Shown: positions 25,996 through 35,130, counted from the stretch's first letter. The stretch: 64,000 bases of DNA from Natrinema salifodinae (GCF_900110455.1 NZ_FOIS01000003.1:575491-639490); one strand, 5' to 3'. The notes: generated from the sequence alone by a model not told the origin. Program-made: numbers and translations.

Positions 25996-27198
25996 TTAAC
26001 TAAGTCCCCGTGATCCACCACCGTAATCAGCTCCACCGAACCGCTGGCGCAGCTTTTCGTCGATCAAATCTTCAATCCGCTCTTTGGCACCACCGAGTTG
26101 AGTGAGGTTGACTTCGGGGATGCCAGTGTTGGAGATCGTCTCTCGACCTTTCCCCCAAAGTTTTCCATAAAGGGTCTTTCCGACATCAGACATTGCACCG
26201 CTGACAAGTGACCCGAGTACCGGGTTTGCAGTCGCAGCAGTGACACCAAGACCGATAGTTCCACCGACGATACCTTGCCCGGCCGCTTCGCCGAGAACGT
26301 CGACTGGCCCACGCTCGGTGTTGACTGCGGCGAACAATCTCGTCTGGTTTTCCTTGATTGTGCGAACTTCTTCAGCTAGCGCCTCGGGTTTAGCTTCGAC
26401 TTCGTCCACGACCAGTTCACGGGACTCCTCCTCGCTGCCGCTCATAAGGGGGAGACGATCAGAAATAGCCATCCGCTGAACGTGCACGTCCGTCCCCAGT
26501 CGGTTGACCACCAGCGGCTCGTCACCCGACAGCGCTTTCGCCGCGGCTTCATCGGCCTCGCGCTCTAGCTGGGGGTCAGGATCGATCTCGAGATCGGCAT
26601 TCGACTTCGGCATCATGCTGATCGCCGTACCGGTCTGCTGACGGACGTGGGCCAACTCGTGGGCCAGCAGGAACTGCCCTTCCGGGCTTTCCGGATCGTA
26701 TTCGCCGGCATTGAAGACGATGTCCTTCCCGCAGGTGAACGCCTTCGCGTCGATCGCGTCGGCGGCTTCGGCGGCTTTCGTGCCCGTGTGAATATAGACG
26801 TTCGAGAAATCCGCATCCAGACGCTCTTCGAGGGCGCGTTGGATCGGATGATCCAACGACCGGCCGCCCTCGCTGAGGACCTCGAGGACCGTGTCGGGAA
26901 CGTCGCCCTGGGTGGTGTCGGTCCCACTGAGGGCTCGCTGGACGTTGTATTCGCTGGGCGTCGGTGCCGGCGCAGTCCCGCCGATGTCGCACGCTGCCAT
27001 CGGGTTCCCGCCGTACAACTCGTCCGGGTTCGGTCCGTGGACGTCCACCACGCCAGGCTGGTCGCTACTCGCCGCTCGTGGCCGCGACTCCGCAGTCGTC
27101 CCGTGACTCGTCCGCTGGACCGTCGTCGACTCAGTTGTCGTCTCCGTCTTCGTCGCCGACGACTCCGTCGCTCGTTCGCGCCGCTTCTTCGAGCCCAT
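25996..27198 (-). CDS. DUF4157 (zincin-like, eCIS/polymorphic-toxin associated) protein
   Basis: 400-residue protein. Residues 1-100 are polar and low in complexity. The DUF4157 core runs from about residue 118 to 190: HPIQRALEERL, NVYIHTGTKAAEAADA, FTCGKDIVFNAGEYDPESPEGQFLLAHELAHVRQQ, with the HELAH (180-184) zinc-binding motif and EREADEAAA as a likely third-ligand region. Residues about 299-342 are Gly/Ala/Val-rich and hydrophobic (LGEAAGQGIVGGTIGLGVTA), which could insert into a membrane. DUF4157 proteins usually accompany extracellular contractile injection systems or toxin loci. No tail-sheath or tube genes are nearby. Confidence 0.8.
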   Translation of the reverse strand: MGSKKRRERATESSATKTETTTESTTVQRTSHGTTAESRPRAASSDQPGVVDVHGPNPDELYGGNPMAACDIGGTAPAPTPSEYNVQRALSGTDTTQGDVPDTVLEVLSEGGRSLDHPIQRALEERLDADFSNVYIHTGTKAAEAADAIDAKAFTCGKDIVFNAGEYDPESPEGQFLLAHELAHVRQQTGTAISMMPKSNADLEIDPDPQLEREADEAAAKALSGDEPLVVNRLGTDVHVQRMAISDRLPLMSGSEEESRELVVDEVEAKPEALAEEVRTIKENQTRLFAAVNTERGPVDVLGEAAGQGIVGGTIGLGVTAATANPVLGSLVSGAMSDVGKTLYGKLWGKGRETISNTGIPEVNLTQLGGAKERIEDLIDEKLRQRFGGADYGGGSRGLS

Positions 27199-27529
27199 CT
27201 ACCGCCCCTCCGTTTCGATTCGACTGGTGACCGGACGATCAGCTCTCTCCTGCTGAGGCATTTTTCTCCGCTTTTGGTGGCGGTAACATAATATTTTCTC
27301 TTGGGTTGACGATTGTCGAACGACGATCGAATCTGGCCGCCCAGTGAAGTAGGCAATCGCAGGCTCGATGGCTGTCGAGCAACAAACCGCCGCTGACGAC
27401 AACGCCTCGGTTACGTCGTGGATCGGCCGTGAGACTGATCGATCCGCCTTGCCGAAACCATCGACCGATCAGCCGACCGCCGCGGCCAGGCGGAACCGTT
27501 TAAGTAGTCCGTCCGACGTAACGTGAGGT
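27199..27529. other. intergenic region between the DUF4157 module and PAP2 gene
   Basis: 331 bp without a supportable gene. Near 27285-27298 the sequence is AT-rich (TAACATAATATTTTC), giving on the minus strand a TATA-like AAAATATTATG some 90 bp before the DUF4157 start codon. That implies an untranslated leader or an undetected upstream start. The last 50 bp lead into the PAP2 gene. Confidence 0.4.
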
Positions 27530-28474
27530 ATGTCTCGCGGGATCGGCTGGTATGAGATGTTCCGAGAGTTCGTCCCCGAATGGGCCGTCGTCGTCCTCGG
27601 GCTCGTGACCCAGCTCGGCGACGTCTGGTTTCTCGGCGCGCTCCTCGGCGTCGTTTACTGGGTGGCGACGGAGCGCCGAGACGAGGCCGCCGCCGTCCTC
27701 GGCCTGGCGCTGACCGGCCTCTCGCTTATCGCCGGGTTGAAACACGTCTTCGCGCTCCCGCGGCCCGAACGCGTGCTCGCGGAGGTGGGCGCGCTTCCGG
27801 AGGCGATCCACCCGCTGTACTACGCCACCGCGACGGCAACTGGCTACGGGTTTCCCAGCGGTCACGCCATGATGACGACGATCGTCTACCTGAGCCTGGC
27901 CGAGTACCTCGCCGTCGGCACGCGCCGCCAGCGGTACGTCGGCGCCGCCGGGCTCGTGACGCTCGTCTCGTTCTCTCGGGTCGGACTCGGCGTCCACTAC
28001 GTCGTCGACGTCGTCGCCGGTGCCGGCGTCGGGCTGGCCTTCCTGCTGGTCGCCTGGCGACTGCTCGATCGGTATCCATCCCACCGCGGCACGGTCGGGT
28101 TCGCGCTCGCGGTCACCGTCGCCGGGGGCGCCCTCGTCACGACCGATGCGGATCCCGACGCCGTGTTGTTGGCCGGCGCGTCGCTCGGCGCGCTCGCCGG
28201 CTGGCAACTCGCCGTCCTCGCGCGAGCGCTGGACACGGGACGGGGGCCGATCCGCACCAGCCGTCCGCTGGCCGCCAGGGCGGTTGCGACGGTCCTCGCA
28301 CTCGCGTCGCTCGTCGCCGCGATCGCCGCCGGCTGGGTCGACTTTACCCCGCTGCTTACCGGGAGCGGAGCGCTCGGCCTAGTCGTCGCCGCCTTCGTCG
28401 CGACGCCGGTCCTGCTCCGCTGCGACGGCGGGGTCCGCGGTCTCGGCCGGCGTGCGGTCGCCGCCTCGCGGTAA
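27530..28474 (+). CDS. PAP2-superfamily membrane phosphatase
   Basis: 314-residue integral membrane phosphatase. The three catalytic motifs of the type 2 phosphatidic acid phosphatase fold are visible: KHVFALPRP, FPSGH and SRVGLGVHYVVD, with active-site His residues in the latter two. About eight hydrophobic helices span the protein. It likely dephosphorylates a lipid or polyprenyl pyrophosphate; a specific substrate is not indicated. Some C-terminal helices lie beyond the core domain, lengthening it relative to minimal family members. Confidence 0.9.
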   Translation: MSRGIGWYEMFREFVPEWAVVVLGLVTQLGDVWFLGALLGVVYWVATERRDEAAAVLGLALTGLSLIAGLKHVFALPRPERVLAEVGALPEAIHPLYYATATATGYGFPSGHAMMTTIVYLSLAEYLAVGTRRQRYVGAAGLVTLVSFSRVGLGVHYVVDVVAGAGVGLAFLLVAWRLLDRYPSHRGTVGFALAVTVAGGALVTTDADPDAVLLAGASLGALAGWQLAVLARALDTGRGPIRTSRPLAARAVATVLALASLVAAIAAGWVDFTPLLTGSGALGLVVAAFVATPVLLRCDGGVRGLGRRAVAASR

Positions 28475-28594
28475 CGCTGCGCCGTCGTTCGCGACTCGAT
28501 TCTCGGTCGGGACGGAGACGGGAGCCGTCGAATTCGGTCGGAACGGAGACGAGTGCCGTCGAGTAACGACGGTCGTGACGGCGGATCGGGTTGG

Positions 28595-29350
28595 TTATTC
28601 CTCGCTCTCGTCCGACTCGTCGTCCTCGGCCGGCTCGTCGGTCGCGTCGGCCTCCGATTCGGACTCGTCCGCCTCCGACGGATCGACCTTCATGTGGGAG
28701 GCGTCTTCCGTGGGGCTCTCGTCCGGCTCGGTGTCCTCTACCTGTGCGGGCTGGGCCTGTTCGGGATCTGGCCCGGTCGCCTCGCTGGCCTCGTCGGCCA
28801 TCGCGGCGTCCGAGAGGTCGATCTCCACGTCCTCGTCGGTGTCGCGCCGTGGATCTTCCTCCTCGTCGGAATCGAGGCCCGGCTTCTGCCTGGGCTCGTC
28901 GTCCGTCTCGATGAACTCGATCTGCTCGACGGACTCCGCGTCGTCGTCGCCGGCGTCGGGTCCGCCCGCGACCTCGTCGTCGGATCCGGTGGCGGTGCTC
29001 GCTTCGTCCGAGGACTCCTTGCCCTCGGTTCCGCCCTCGACGTCCGGGACGCCGCTCGCCGCGTCGTCGCTCGATCGCCTGGTATACAGTCCGTAGCCGA
29101 ACAGGCCGGTGCCGGCGATGCCGAGCGGGATTGCTCGCGATCGATTCGCTGCCAGCGCCCGGATCGCGGCCGCCAGCAGGAGTCCGCCGGCGACCATCGG
29201 GCCTGTACCGCTCGACAGCGCGGGAGTCACCATCGAAGCGACTCGGCCGGTCGGTCCCTCCAATTCCGTCAGTTCCTCGAACTCCTCGAGGTCGCCGATT
29301 TCGTCTATCGACACGTCCGTCGCCGCGTCGTGATCGTGGGGTTCACTCAT
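28595..29350 (-). CDS. acidic protein with two central membrane helices
   Basis: 251 residues beginning MSEPHDHDAATDVSIDEIGD. Two hydrophobic segments (about residues 51-75 and 80-95) sit between an acidic N-terminus and a long acidic, Glu/Asp/Ser-rich tail of ~150 residues. The start at 29350 was chosen over an upstream in-frame extension that codes Arg/Ser-rich sequence. The tail is likely disordered. I recognise no family; the layout resembles other small haloarchaeal membrane proteins with charged tails. Confidence 0.65.
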   Translation of the reverse strand: MSEPHDHDAATDVSIDEIGDLEEFEELTELEGPTGRVASMVTPALSSGTGPMVAGGLLLAAAIRALAANRSRAIPLGIAGTGLFGYGLYTRRSSDDAASGVPDVEGGTEGKESSDEASTATGSDDEVAGGPDAGDDDAESVEQIEFIETDDEPRQKPGLDSDEEEDPRRDTDEDVEIDLSDAAMADEASEATGPDPEQAQPAQVEDTEPDESPTEDASHMKVDPSEADESESEADATDEPAEDDESDESEE

Positions 29351-29680
29351 CGGAAAGCCTCCGAGCGACGGGCCTGGCGGCGCCGCAGACGAACCGAGGC
29401 TCGACTCGCCTGGTTCGATACGAGTCGATAGTCGTCGACTCCCGGCTCGGCGGCGCCGCCGGCGTCCGCTCACCGAGTCTACGGGTTCCGACCGGATGAA
29501 GATTCGACCGGCAGATGAATACTCTGCGCCGCGACGGTGCGGGCCGCCCGGAAGTCTCCGGTCAGAATCGGATATTACCGGAATCGGGCGCATCTACCCG
29601 GGGAGCGGCCGATATAAGCGATTACGGCCCTGCATACTCCGGGCTGGTGACCTTCCCTGCGTGCCGCGGAGAACGTGTAT
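29351..29680. other. divergent intergenic region
   Basis: 330 bp between the acidic membrane-protein gene (-) and the sulfatase-fold gene (+). No coding frame shows convincing composition. Between 29560 and 29650 the sequence is locally less GC-rich, and it is presumably the promoter zone for the + strand gene. No distinct repeat was seen. Confidence 0.35.
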
Positions 29681-31258
29681 ATGTCGGACCGCAACGGACG
29701 TGACGACGAGTCACATAGTACTATTCGGAACGTGGTTCTCGTTGTTCTCGATACGGCTCGAGCGAAGAGCGTTGGCATGCAACCGTTCCCGGACGACGAG
29801 GATACGGTCGGCACCGACCCCGCCGCGTCCGGCGGCTGGGCCGGATCGGGCGACGATTCGGTGGGTGCGCACCCGACGCCGACGCTGACGCGGCTCGCCG
29901 ACGAGGGAACCGCGTTCGACAACGCGTTCGCGACCGCCCCCTGGACGCTGCCCTCCCACGCGTCGTTTTTCACTGGCACCTATCCCTCCGAACACGGGAC
30001 CCACGGCAATCACACCTACCTCGACGACGACCTCCGGACGCTCCCCGAGGCCTTCGCCGACGCGGGCTACCAGACGATCGGCGTCTCGAACAACACCTGG
30101 ATCACCGAGGAGTTCGGCTTCGACCGCGGCTTCGAGGACCTTCGCAAGGGCTGGCAGTACATCCAGTCCGACGCCGACATGGGCGCGGTCGTCCGCGGCG
30201 AGGACCTCCGGGAGAAGCTCATCGCGACGCGAAACCGTCTCTTCGACGGCAACCCGCTCGTTAACGCCGCTAATATCCTCTATAGCGAAGTCTTCCAGCC
30301 CGCGGGCGACGATGGCTCCAACCGGTCGACCGATTGGATCGACGACTGGCTGGGCAGTCGGACCGACGACCGCCCGTTCTTCCTGTTCTGTAACTTCATT
30401 GAGCCCCACGTCGAGTACGACCCGCCCCGCGAGTACGCCGAGCGGTTCCTTCCCGAAGGCGCCAGCTACGAGGAGGCGACCGCGGTTAGGCAGGACCCCC
30501 GCGCCTACGACTGCGAGGACTACGACATTTCCGACCGCGAGTTCGCCATGCTGCGCGGGCTCTACCGGGCCGAACTGGCCTACGTCGACCACCAGCTCGG
30601 CCAACTCCGCGAGGCGCTCGTGGCCCACGACGAGTGGGAGGACACGCTCCTCGTCGTCTGCGGCGACCACGGCGAGCACATCGGCGAACACGGCTTCTTC
30701 GGCCACCAGTACAATCTCTACGACACGCTGCTCAACGTCCCGCTTGTCTTCCACGGCGGCCCCTTCACCGACGGCGGCCGCCGCAACGAGTTAGTCCAAC
30801 TGCTCGACCTCCCCGCGACGCTGCTCGAGACAGCCGGGATCGACGACCCCGAACTGCGCGAGCAGTGGTCGAGCCGGTCGCTCCACCCCGGCTCGAGCGA
30901 CGACGCCCGCGACGCCGTCTTCGCCGAGTACGTCGCACCCCAACCCTCGATCGACCGGCTCGAGGCCCGCTTCGGCGACATTCCCGACCGCGTCCGGCAG
31001 TACGACCGCCGGCTGCGGGCGATTCGCACGCCCGAGTACAAGTACGTCCGCGGCGACGACGGCTTCGAGCGCCTCCACCACGTCCGGACCGACCCGTTCG
31101 AGCGCACCGACGTCAGCGACGAGGAACCCGAGACAGTCCGGCGCCTCCGGCGGCGGATCGAGGAGCAGTTCGAACCGCTCGCCGACGCCGGCATCGTCGA
31201 GGAGGTCGAGATGCGCGACGGGACGAAAGAGCGCCTGGCGGACCTCGGCTACCTCTGA
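29681..31258 (+). CDS. sulfatase/alkaline-phosphatase-fold hydrolase with Thr nucleophile position
   Basis: 525-residue protein of the sulfatase fold. The N-terminal metal site includes VVLVVLDTARAKSVG; the nucleophile segment reads PWTLPSHASFFTGTYPSEHG, with Thr89 where sulfatases have formylglycine-precursor Cys or Ser (CxPSR) and His93 at the Arg position. Later metal-site residues include CGDHGEHIGEHGFFGHQ. A Thr nucleophile suits phosphoglycerol transferases or phosphodiesterases better than sulfatases. A 27-residue acidic insertion (near residues 32-58) precedes the nucleophile. ATG 29681 is chosen over a GTG at 29675. Confidence 0.82.
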   Translation: MSDRNGRDDESHSTIRNVVLVVLDTARAKSVGMQPFPDDEDTVGTDPAASGGWAGSGDDSVGAHPTPTLTRLADEGTAFDNAFATAPWTLPSHASFFTGTYPSEHGTHGNHTYLDDDLRTLPEAFADAGYQTIGVSNNTWITEEFGFDRGFEDLRKGWQYIQSDADMGAVVRGEDLREKLIATRNRLFDGNPLVNAANILYSEVFQPAGDDGSNRSTDWIDDWLGSRTDDRPFFLFCNFIEPHVEYDPPREYAERFLPEGASYEEATAVRQDPRAYDCEDYDISDREFAMLRGLYRAELAYVDHQLGQLREALVAHDEWEDTLLVVCGDHGEHIGEHGFFGHQYNLYDTLLNVPLVFHGGPFTDGGRRNELVQLLDLPATLLETAGIDDPELREQWSSRSLHPGSSDDARDAVFAEYVAPQPSIDRLEARFGDIPDRVRQYDRRLRAIRTPEYKYVRGDDGFERLHHVRTDPFERTDVSDEEPETVRRLRRRIEEQFEPLADAGIVEEVEMRDGTKERLADLGYL

Positions 31259-31342
31259 TCGCGGCCACCCGTGTCACGACGGCACATTAAGCGTACATCG
31301 ATGCACGCGGGGACGTTTCCGGCGCTCGCCGAAACGGCGAGT

Positions 31343-31657
31343 ATGTCCGCTACTCCACCCTCCGAAACGGCGCCGTTCCCGTTTCCGACGCAGGTCGTGT
31401 ACGACGGGCCGGCCGACCGACTTCGCGTCGCCGTCGACCTTGCCCCCGCGCCCCTCGACGACGTGACCGTCGAAGCCGACTCGCGCCGCCTTCGGATCGC
31501 GGTCGAGCGCGGCGGGGCCGTCACCGAACGGACCCTCACGCCGCTCCCGCCCGGCCTGGCCTTCGGCGACGAGCGCCAGGCCATCTACAACAACGGCGTG
31601 CTCAGCGTCTCGCTCGGGACGCGACCGCGGCCACGGCCACGGCCTCGGGGACGATAG
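31343..31657 (+). CDS. small Hsp20-like-fold protein
   Basis: 104 residues with beta-rich spacing DRLRVAVDLAPAPLDDVTVEADSRRLRIAVERG and VYDGP, YNNGVLSVSLG, which look like a compact alpha-crystallin/Hsp20 domain. The usual I-x-I/V tail is replaced by an Arg/Pro-rich end. The ATG at 31343 is preferred over one at 31301. Family assignment is tentative; small proteins of this type occur in haloarchaea without established function. Confidence 0.55.
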   Translation: MSATPPSETAPFPFPTQVVYDGPADRLRVAVDLAPAPLDDVTVEADSRRLRIAVERGGAVTERTLTPLPPGLAFGDERQAIYNNGVLSVSLGTRPRPRPRPRGR

Positions 31658-31752
31658 CGGCGGCCTTCTGCTCGGTTCGAACGATCGAGCGCCGGTGCCG
31701 GTATTCGCTTGCTCCACGTTGATTCCCGCGGCGACGAAGCGTTCCCACCGCG

Positions 31753-32149
31753 ATGAGCGACGACTACTACACGAAGGGCGATTTCGTGGACAACCGCGAC
31801 GTCGGCGAGTCGTGCTTCGACCGGGGCCCGGACGACGAGATGATCGAGACGGTCGTCTCGAATGTCGAAGACCGAATATCGATGTCCGCGTCTTCGTCGA
31901 CGGCGTCAACGCGATCGCCGAGAGCCTGTTCTCATCGGCAGCACGAACAAGATCGTCGAGGACTGGGAGACGGCGGTCGAGCGCGTCCGCGAGTACGCCT
32001 ATCCGCTCGAGGACGCCCGCACACAGGAGGTCTACAGGCAGGGGAGCTCCATAGGCAGGAGCACCGTCGGCAAACTCGGCTCGCTCGAACGCGAGCGGGT
32101 CGACGACCGGACCCAACTCGTGTTGATCGACGAGTCGCACGGCTTCTAA
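31753..32149 (+). pseudogene. gene disrupted by two frameshifts
   Basis: Reading starts MSDDYYTKGDFVDNRDVG and stays in frame to about base 31860, shifts by -1 to read NIDVRVFVDGVNAIAESL (31864-31920), then shifts again near 31930 to read LIGSTNKIVEDWETAVERV through to QLVLIDESHGF. All three parts have coding-like composition. Two single-base deletions would explain it. It is either a real pseudogene or a sequencing artefact. No family is recognised. Total length if repaired is about 130 residues. Confidence 0.7.
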
Positions 32150-32237
32150 TCGCGAGCGGTCGGGACGGGACCCGAACCGCCTGCAGCACGCTTTTGATCG
32201 ACAGTCCGCTAGCGAAAGTCGAGTCAACGGTTCGCCA

Positions 32238-33782
32238 ATGGCCACCTCTACCAACGATTCCGGCTCCGGCGACGGCTTCGTCCCCTTCTTCCGCCGCTAC
32301 ACTAAGACCTGGATCCACGCGGTCGCGACGGCCGGGCTGACCGCGTTCGGGACGCTGACCATCGTTCACCGCTGGTTCGTCGTCCTCGCGCTGGCCTCGT
32401 ACGTCGTGCCGCCGGTCGTGCTGTACCTCCGCCAGGCGCGGTCCGCTCGCGATCGAGCCGGCGACGAGGACGCAGCGGCCTCGACCGACCGAACGGATCG
32501 GGAACCGACCGGGCGCGAGTCGGAAGCGGTCGGTGCTCGCGACCCGGCGAGAGACGTAGACCGGGAACCGAAACCGGGAACCGAGACGGAACCCGCGGCA
32601 CCCGACCGGGCGGCGGCCGCCACCGAGACCGGCGAACGCGACGAACCGGCTGGAACCGACGAGCCGGTTAAATCCGCCCAAACCGCCGAGACCGCCGAAA
32701 CCGCCGGAACGACCGCTACTGACGCGACGGCAGGGCTCAGCGAGACCGACGAGAGCACGAGTACGGGTGCGCGACCGGACGAAAGCGAATCCGAAGGGGA
32801 AGGCGAGAGCGGCGACGGCGATCGAACCGAACCCGTCGGCTGGCACCCCGTCGATACCCCGACCGAGGCGACGCTTCGCGACGTCAGCGTTACGAAAACG
32901 GGCCCGTACGCGGTCGGTGACGGCGGCGTCGTCATCGCCGCCGATCGCGGTGGCGGGAGGACCGTTGGCGGCGACGGCAGCGACGACTGGACGGTCGTCC
33001 TCGCAGATGGCCCGGGCGCCGCCGGATCGGACCTCCGAGGCGTCGACGCGACGGCGGACGGCGAGGTCGTCTGGGTCGCGGGCGACAGCGGCGCGGTCGG
33101 CCGGATCGAGACCGAAACCGGCCGTCACACCGACTACACGGCGCCCGATGACATCACCGACAACTGGCTCGGAGTCGCGGTCGGCGGCCCGAGCGGCGAC
33201 GAGACGGTGCTGCTGATAAACGGCTCCGGGGCGGTCTGCCGCGGGCGCTACCGCGACGGCGAGCCCTCGTGGGACGACCCCGTGAAACCGGGCAGCGGCT
33301 CGAGCCTGAGCGGGGTCGCCCTGGCCGACGCGTCGGTCGGCTACTGCTGCGACACGAACGACGGCGTCTTCGAGACAACCGACGGCGGCGACTCGTTTGC
33401 CCGGGTCGGGATCGACGGCGCCGACGGAACGCTGTCGGGCGTCGCGACGGCCGGCCGGAGCGACTGCCTCGTCAGCGCGGACGACGGCGTCGTTCACCGC
33501 TACGACGGGTCGACGTGGACGCCCGAACGGGTCTCCGACGGCGCGCTGTCGGGCCTCGCCAGGCGGACCGGAGACGACGGCGATGGCGGCGACCGCGACG
33601 GTGAGACGATCGCCTGCGGCGCAGGCGGGGAGATCTACGAACGCCGCGGCGCGACCGCCTGGGAGCGGGTCGACGCCGACGCGCCCGGATCGCTGCTCGC
33701 CGTCTCGCTGGCTCCCGAGGGCAGCCTGGCGGTCGCGGTCGGCGAGGACGGGACCGCGGTCGAGCGACGTGGAGGCGGCTGA
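32238..33782 (+). CDS. membrane-tethered beta-propeller protein
   Basis: 514 residues. Near the N-terminus is a hydrophobic stretch (TAFGTLTIVHRWFVVLALASYVVPPVVLYL), likely one to two membrane helices. Residues about 70-195 are an acidic, Glu/Thr/Ala-rich linker. From about 200 to the end are repeated blades containing GVA or GVD turns, DGG, VAGDSGAVGRI and FETTDGGDSF, as in BNR/YCF48-like propellers. The whole layout suggests an anchored extracellular sensor or binding module; ligand unknown. Some conserved Cys residues occur in the C-terminal blades (VGYCCDTNDG, ECIACG-like). Confidence 0.7.
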   Translation: MATSTNDSGSGDGFVPFFRRYTKTWIHAVATAGLTAFGTLTIVHRWFVVLALASYVVPPVVLYLRQARSARDRAGDEDAAASTDRTDREPTGRESEAVGARDPARDVDREPKPGTETEPAAPDRAAAATETGERDEPAGTDEPVKSAQTAETAETAGTTATDATAGLSETDESTSTGARPDESESEGEGESGDGDRTEPVGWHPVDTPTEATLRDVSVTKTGPYAVGDGGVVIAADRGGGRTVGGDGSDDWTVVLADGPGAAGSDLRGVDATADGEVVWVAGDSGAVGRIETETGRHTDYTAPDDITDNWLGVAVGGPSGDETVLLINGSGAVCRGRYRDGEPSWDDPVKPGSGSSLSGVALADASVGYCCDTNDGVFETTDGGDSFARVGIDGADGTLSGVATAGRSDCLVSADDGVVHRYDGSTWTPERVSDGALSGLARRTGDDGDGGDRDGETIACGAGGEIYERRGATAWERVDADAPGSLLAVSLAPEGSLAVAVGEDGTAVERRGGG

Positions 33783-33969
33783 CGGACGAGCAACGACGGC
33801 GGACGGTCGCCCGCGGCGACAGACGACCGCGTCAACCGATTTGTTGACCTGTCAAAATTGGCATATTCAGGCCGAATCGGCTTTTCGCTCCCGGACGGAG
33901 TTGCAGTCGTCGCGATCGGATAGCGGGGCGTCTTCGACCGCCCCGTTGCCGGCGTGACGCGCCCCGACC

Positions 33970-35130
33970 ATGAGCCCCCAAACCCGAACGGCGACGCGAT
34001 ACACCGTCCGCACGTTCGAGCCCGGCGACCGAGAGACGTTCCTGTCGCTGTACGATAGCGTGTTCGGCCGAGACAGGAGCGCCGAGTGGTTCCGCTGGAA
34101 GTTCCGCGAGAACCCGTACGTCGATCACGTCCCGATCGTCGTGGCGACCGCGGACGGTGAGCCCGTCGGCTTCCGGTCGTTGTTCGCACAGGAGATGCGC
34201 GCCGGCGAGACCGTCCTGCCCGCGTTCCAACCCTGCGACACGATGGTCCACCCGGAGCACCGCGGACGCGGACTGTTCGACCGGATGAACACCCGTGCCG
34301 TCGAGCGCTACGCCGACGGGGCGCCGTCGTTCTTCTTCAACTTCCCCAACGAGCACTCGAAGCGGGGGAACGAGAAGCACGGCTGGCGGGAGATCGGGAC
34401 GGTTCCGGCCTACTACCGGCCGCAAAACCCGCTCGGCGCGCTCGAGCGAGTGACCGATATCGTCCCGACCCCGACCGGAGACGGGTCCGAGGCCGGCGGG
34501 ACCGAGCCGCAGTCGTTCGACGAGCAGGCGGCCGCCGCCACCGCTACCGTAACGGATACCATCGAAAACGCGGTCGCGACCTCCCATCGGGCCGGCGACC
34601 GGCTGCTCGCTGACTCCGACTCCGACCTCGCGATCGAACGGTACGAGACGCCGCCGGCCGACACCCTCGCGGCGGTCTACCGCCGTGCGGTCCCCGACGC
34701 GATCCACACGAACCGGACCGCCGACTTCTACCGCTGGCGGTTCGCCAACCCCGCCCAGTCGTACACGACGTACGTCGCCAGGCGGGACGACGAGCCGGTC
34801 GCCGCACTCGTCGTCTCGGGCGTCGGCGACCACGCGCGGATCGTCGAGACGGTCCCGCGAGCGGTCGAGTCCGAGCGGGCGGCGCTCGACCGTCTGCTCG
34901 TGGCGGCGCTCGACGACTACGCCGACCGGGGCTATCTCGAAGCGTTCGGCGCGACGCTGCCGGCGCCGCTGCGCTTCCGGTTCTATCCGGATACCCGCTT
35001 CCCGCTTTCGGCCCTCCTGCAACCCGCGGCCAGGACGCTGTTCGCGCGCGATCTCGAGGACGGGCTCGAGCTCGAATCGAGCGCGATCGACGCCTGGTCG
35101 TTCTCGCGGCTCGATCTGGACACGACCTAG
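33970..35130 (+). CDS. GNAT-family N-acetyltransferase
   Basis: 386-residue acyltransferase with two GNAT-like parts. N-terminal features are YTVRTFEPGDRETFLSLYDSVFG and the acetyl-CoA loop VHPEHRGRGLFDRMNTRAVERYADG, with NFPNEHSKRGNEKHGWREIG. The C-terminal part (YRWRFANPAQSYTTYVARRDDEPVAALVVSG) resembles a second, divergent acyltransferase half. This two-domain arrangement is common in haloarchaeal and actinobacterial proteins annotated only as GNAT. Substrate is unknown. It lies between the beta-propeller and P-type ATPase genes on the same strand. Confidence 0.85.
   Translation: MSPQTRTATRYTVRTFEPGDRETFLSLYDSVFGRDRSAEWFRWKFRENPYVDHVPIVVATADGEPVGFRSLFAQEMRAGETVLPAFQPCDTMVHPEHRGRGLFDRMNTRAVERYADGAPSFFFNFPNEHSKRGNEKHGWREIGTVPAYYRPQNPLGALERVTDIVPTPTGDGSEAGGTEPQSFDEQAAAATATVTDTIENAVATSHRAGDRLLADSDSDLAIERYETPPADTLAAVYRRAVPDAIHTNRTADFYRWRFANPAQSYTTYVARRDDEPVAALVVSGVGDHARIVETVPRAVESERAALDRLLVAALDDYADRGYLEAFGATLPAPLRFRFYPDTRFPLSALLQPAARTLFARDLEDGLELESSAIDAWSFSRLDLDTT

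Noticed and set aside
24503-27198. A complete extracellular contractile injection system
   Set aside because: DUF4157 proteins occur with eCIS, but no sheath, tube, spike, baseplate or AAA+ tail-assembly genes are present in this window.
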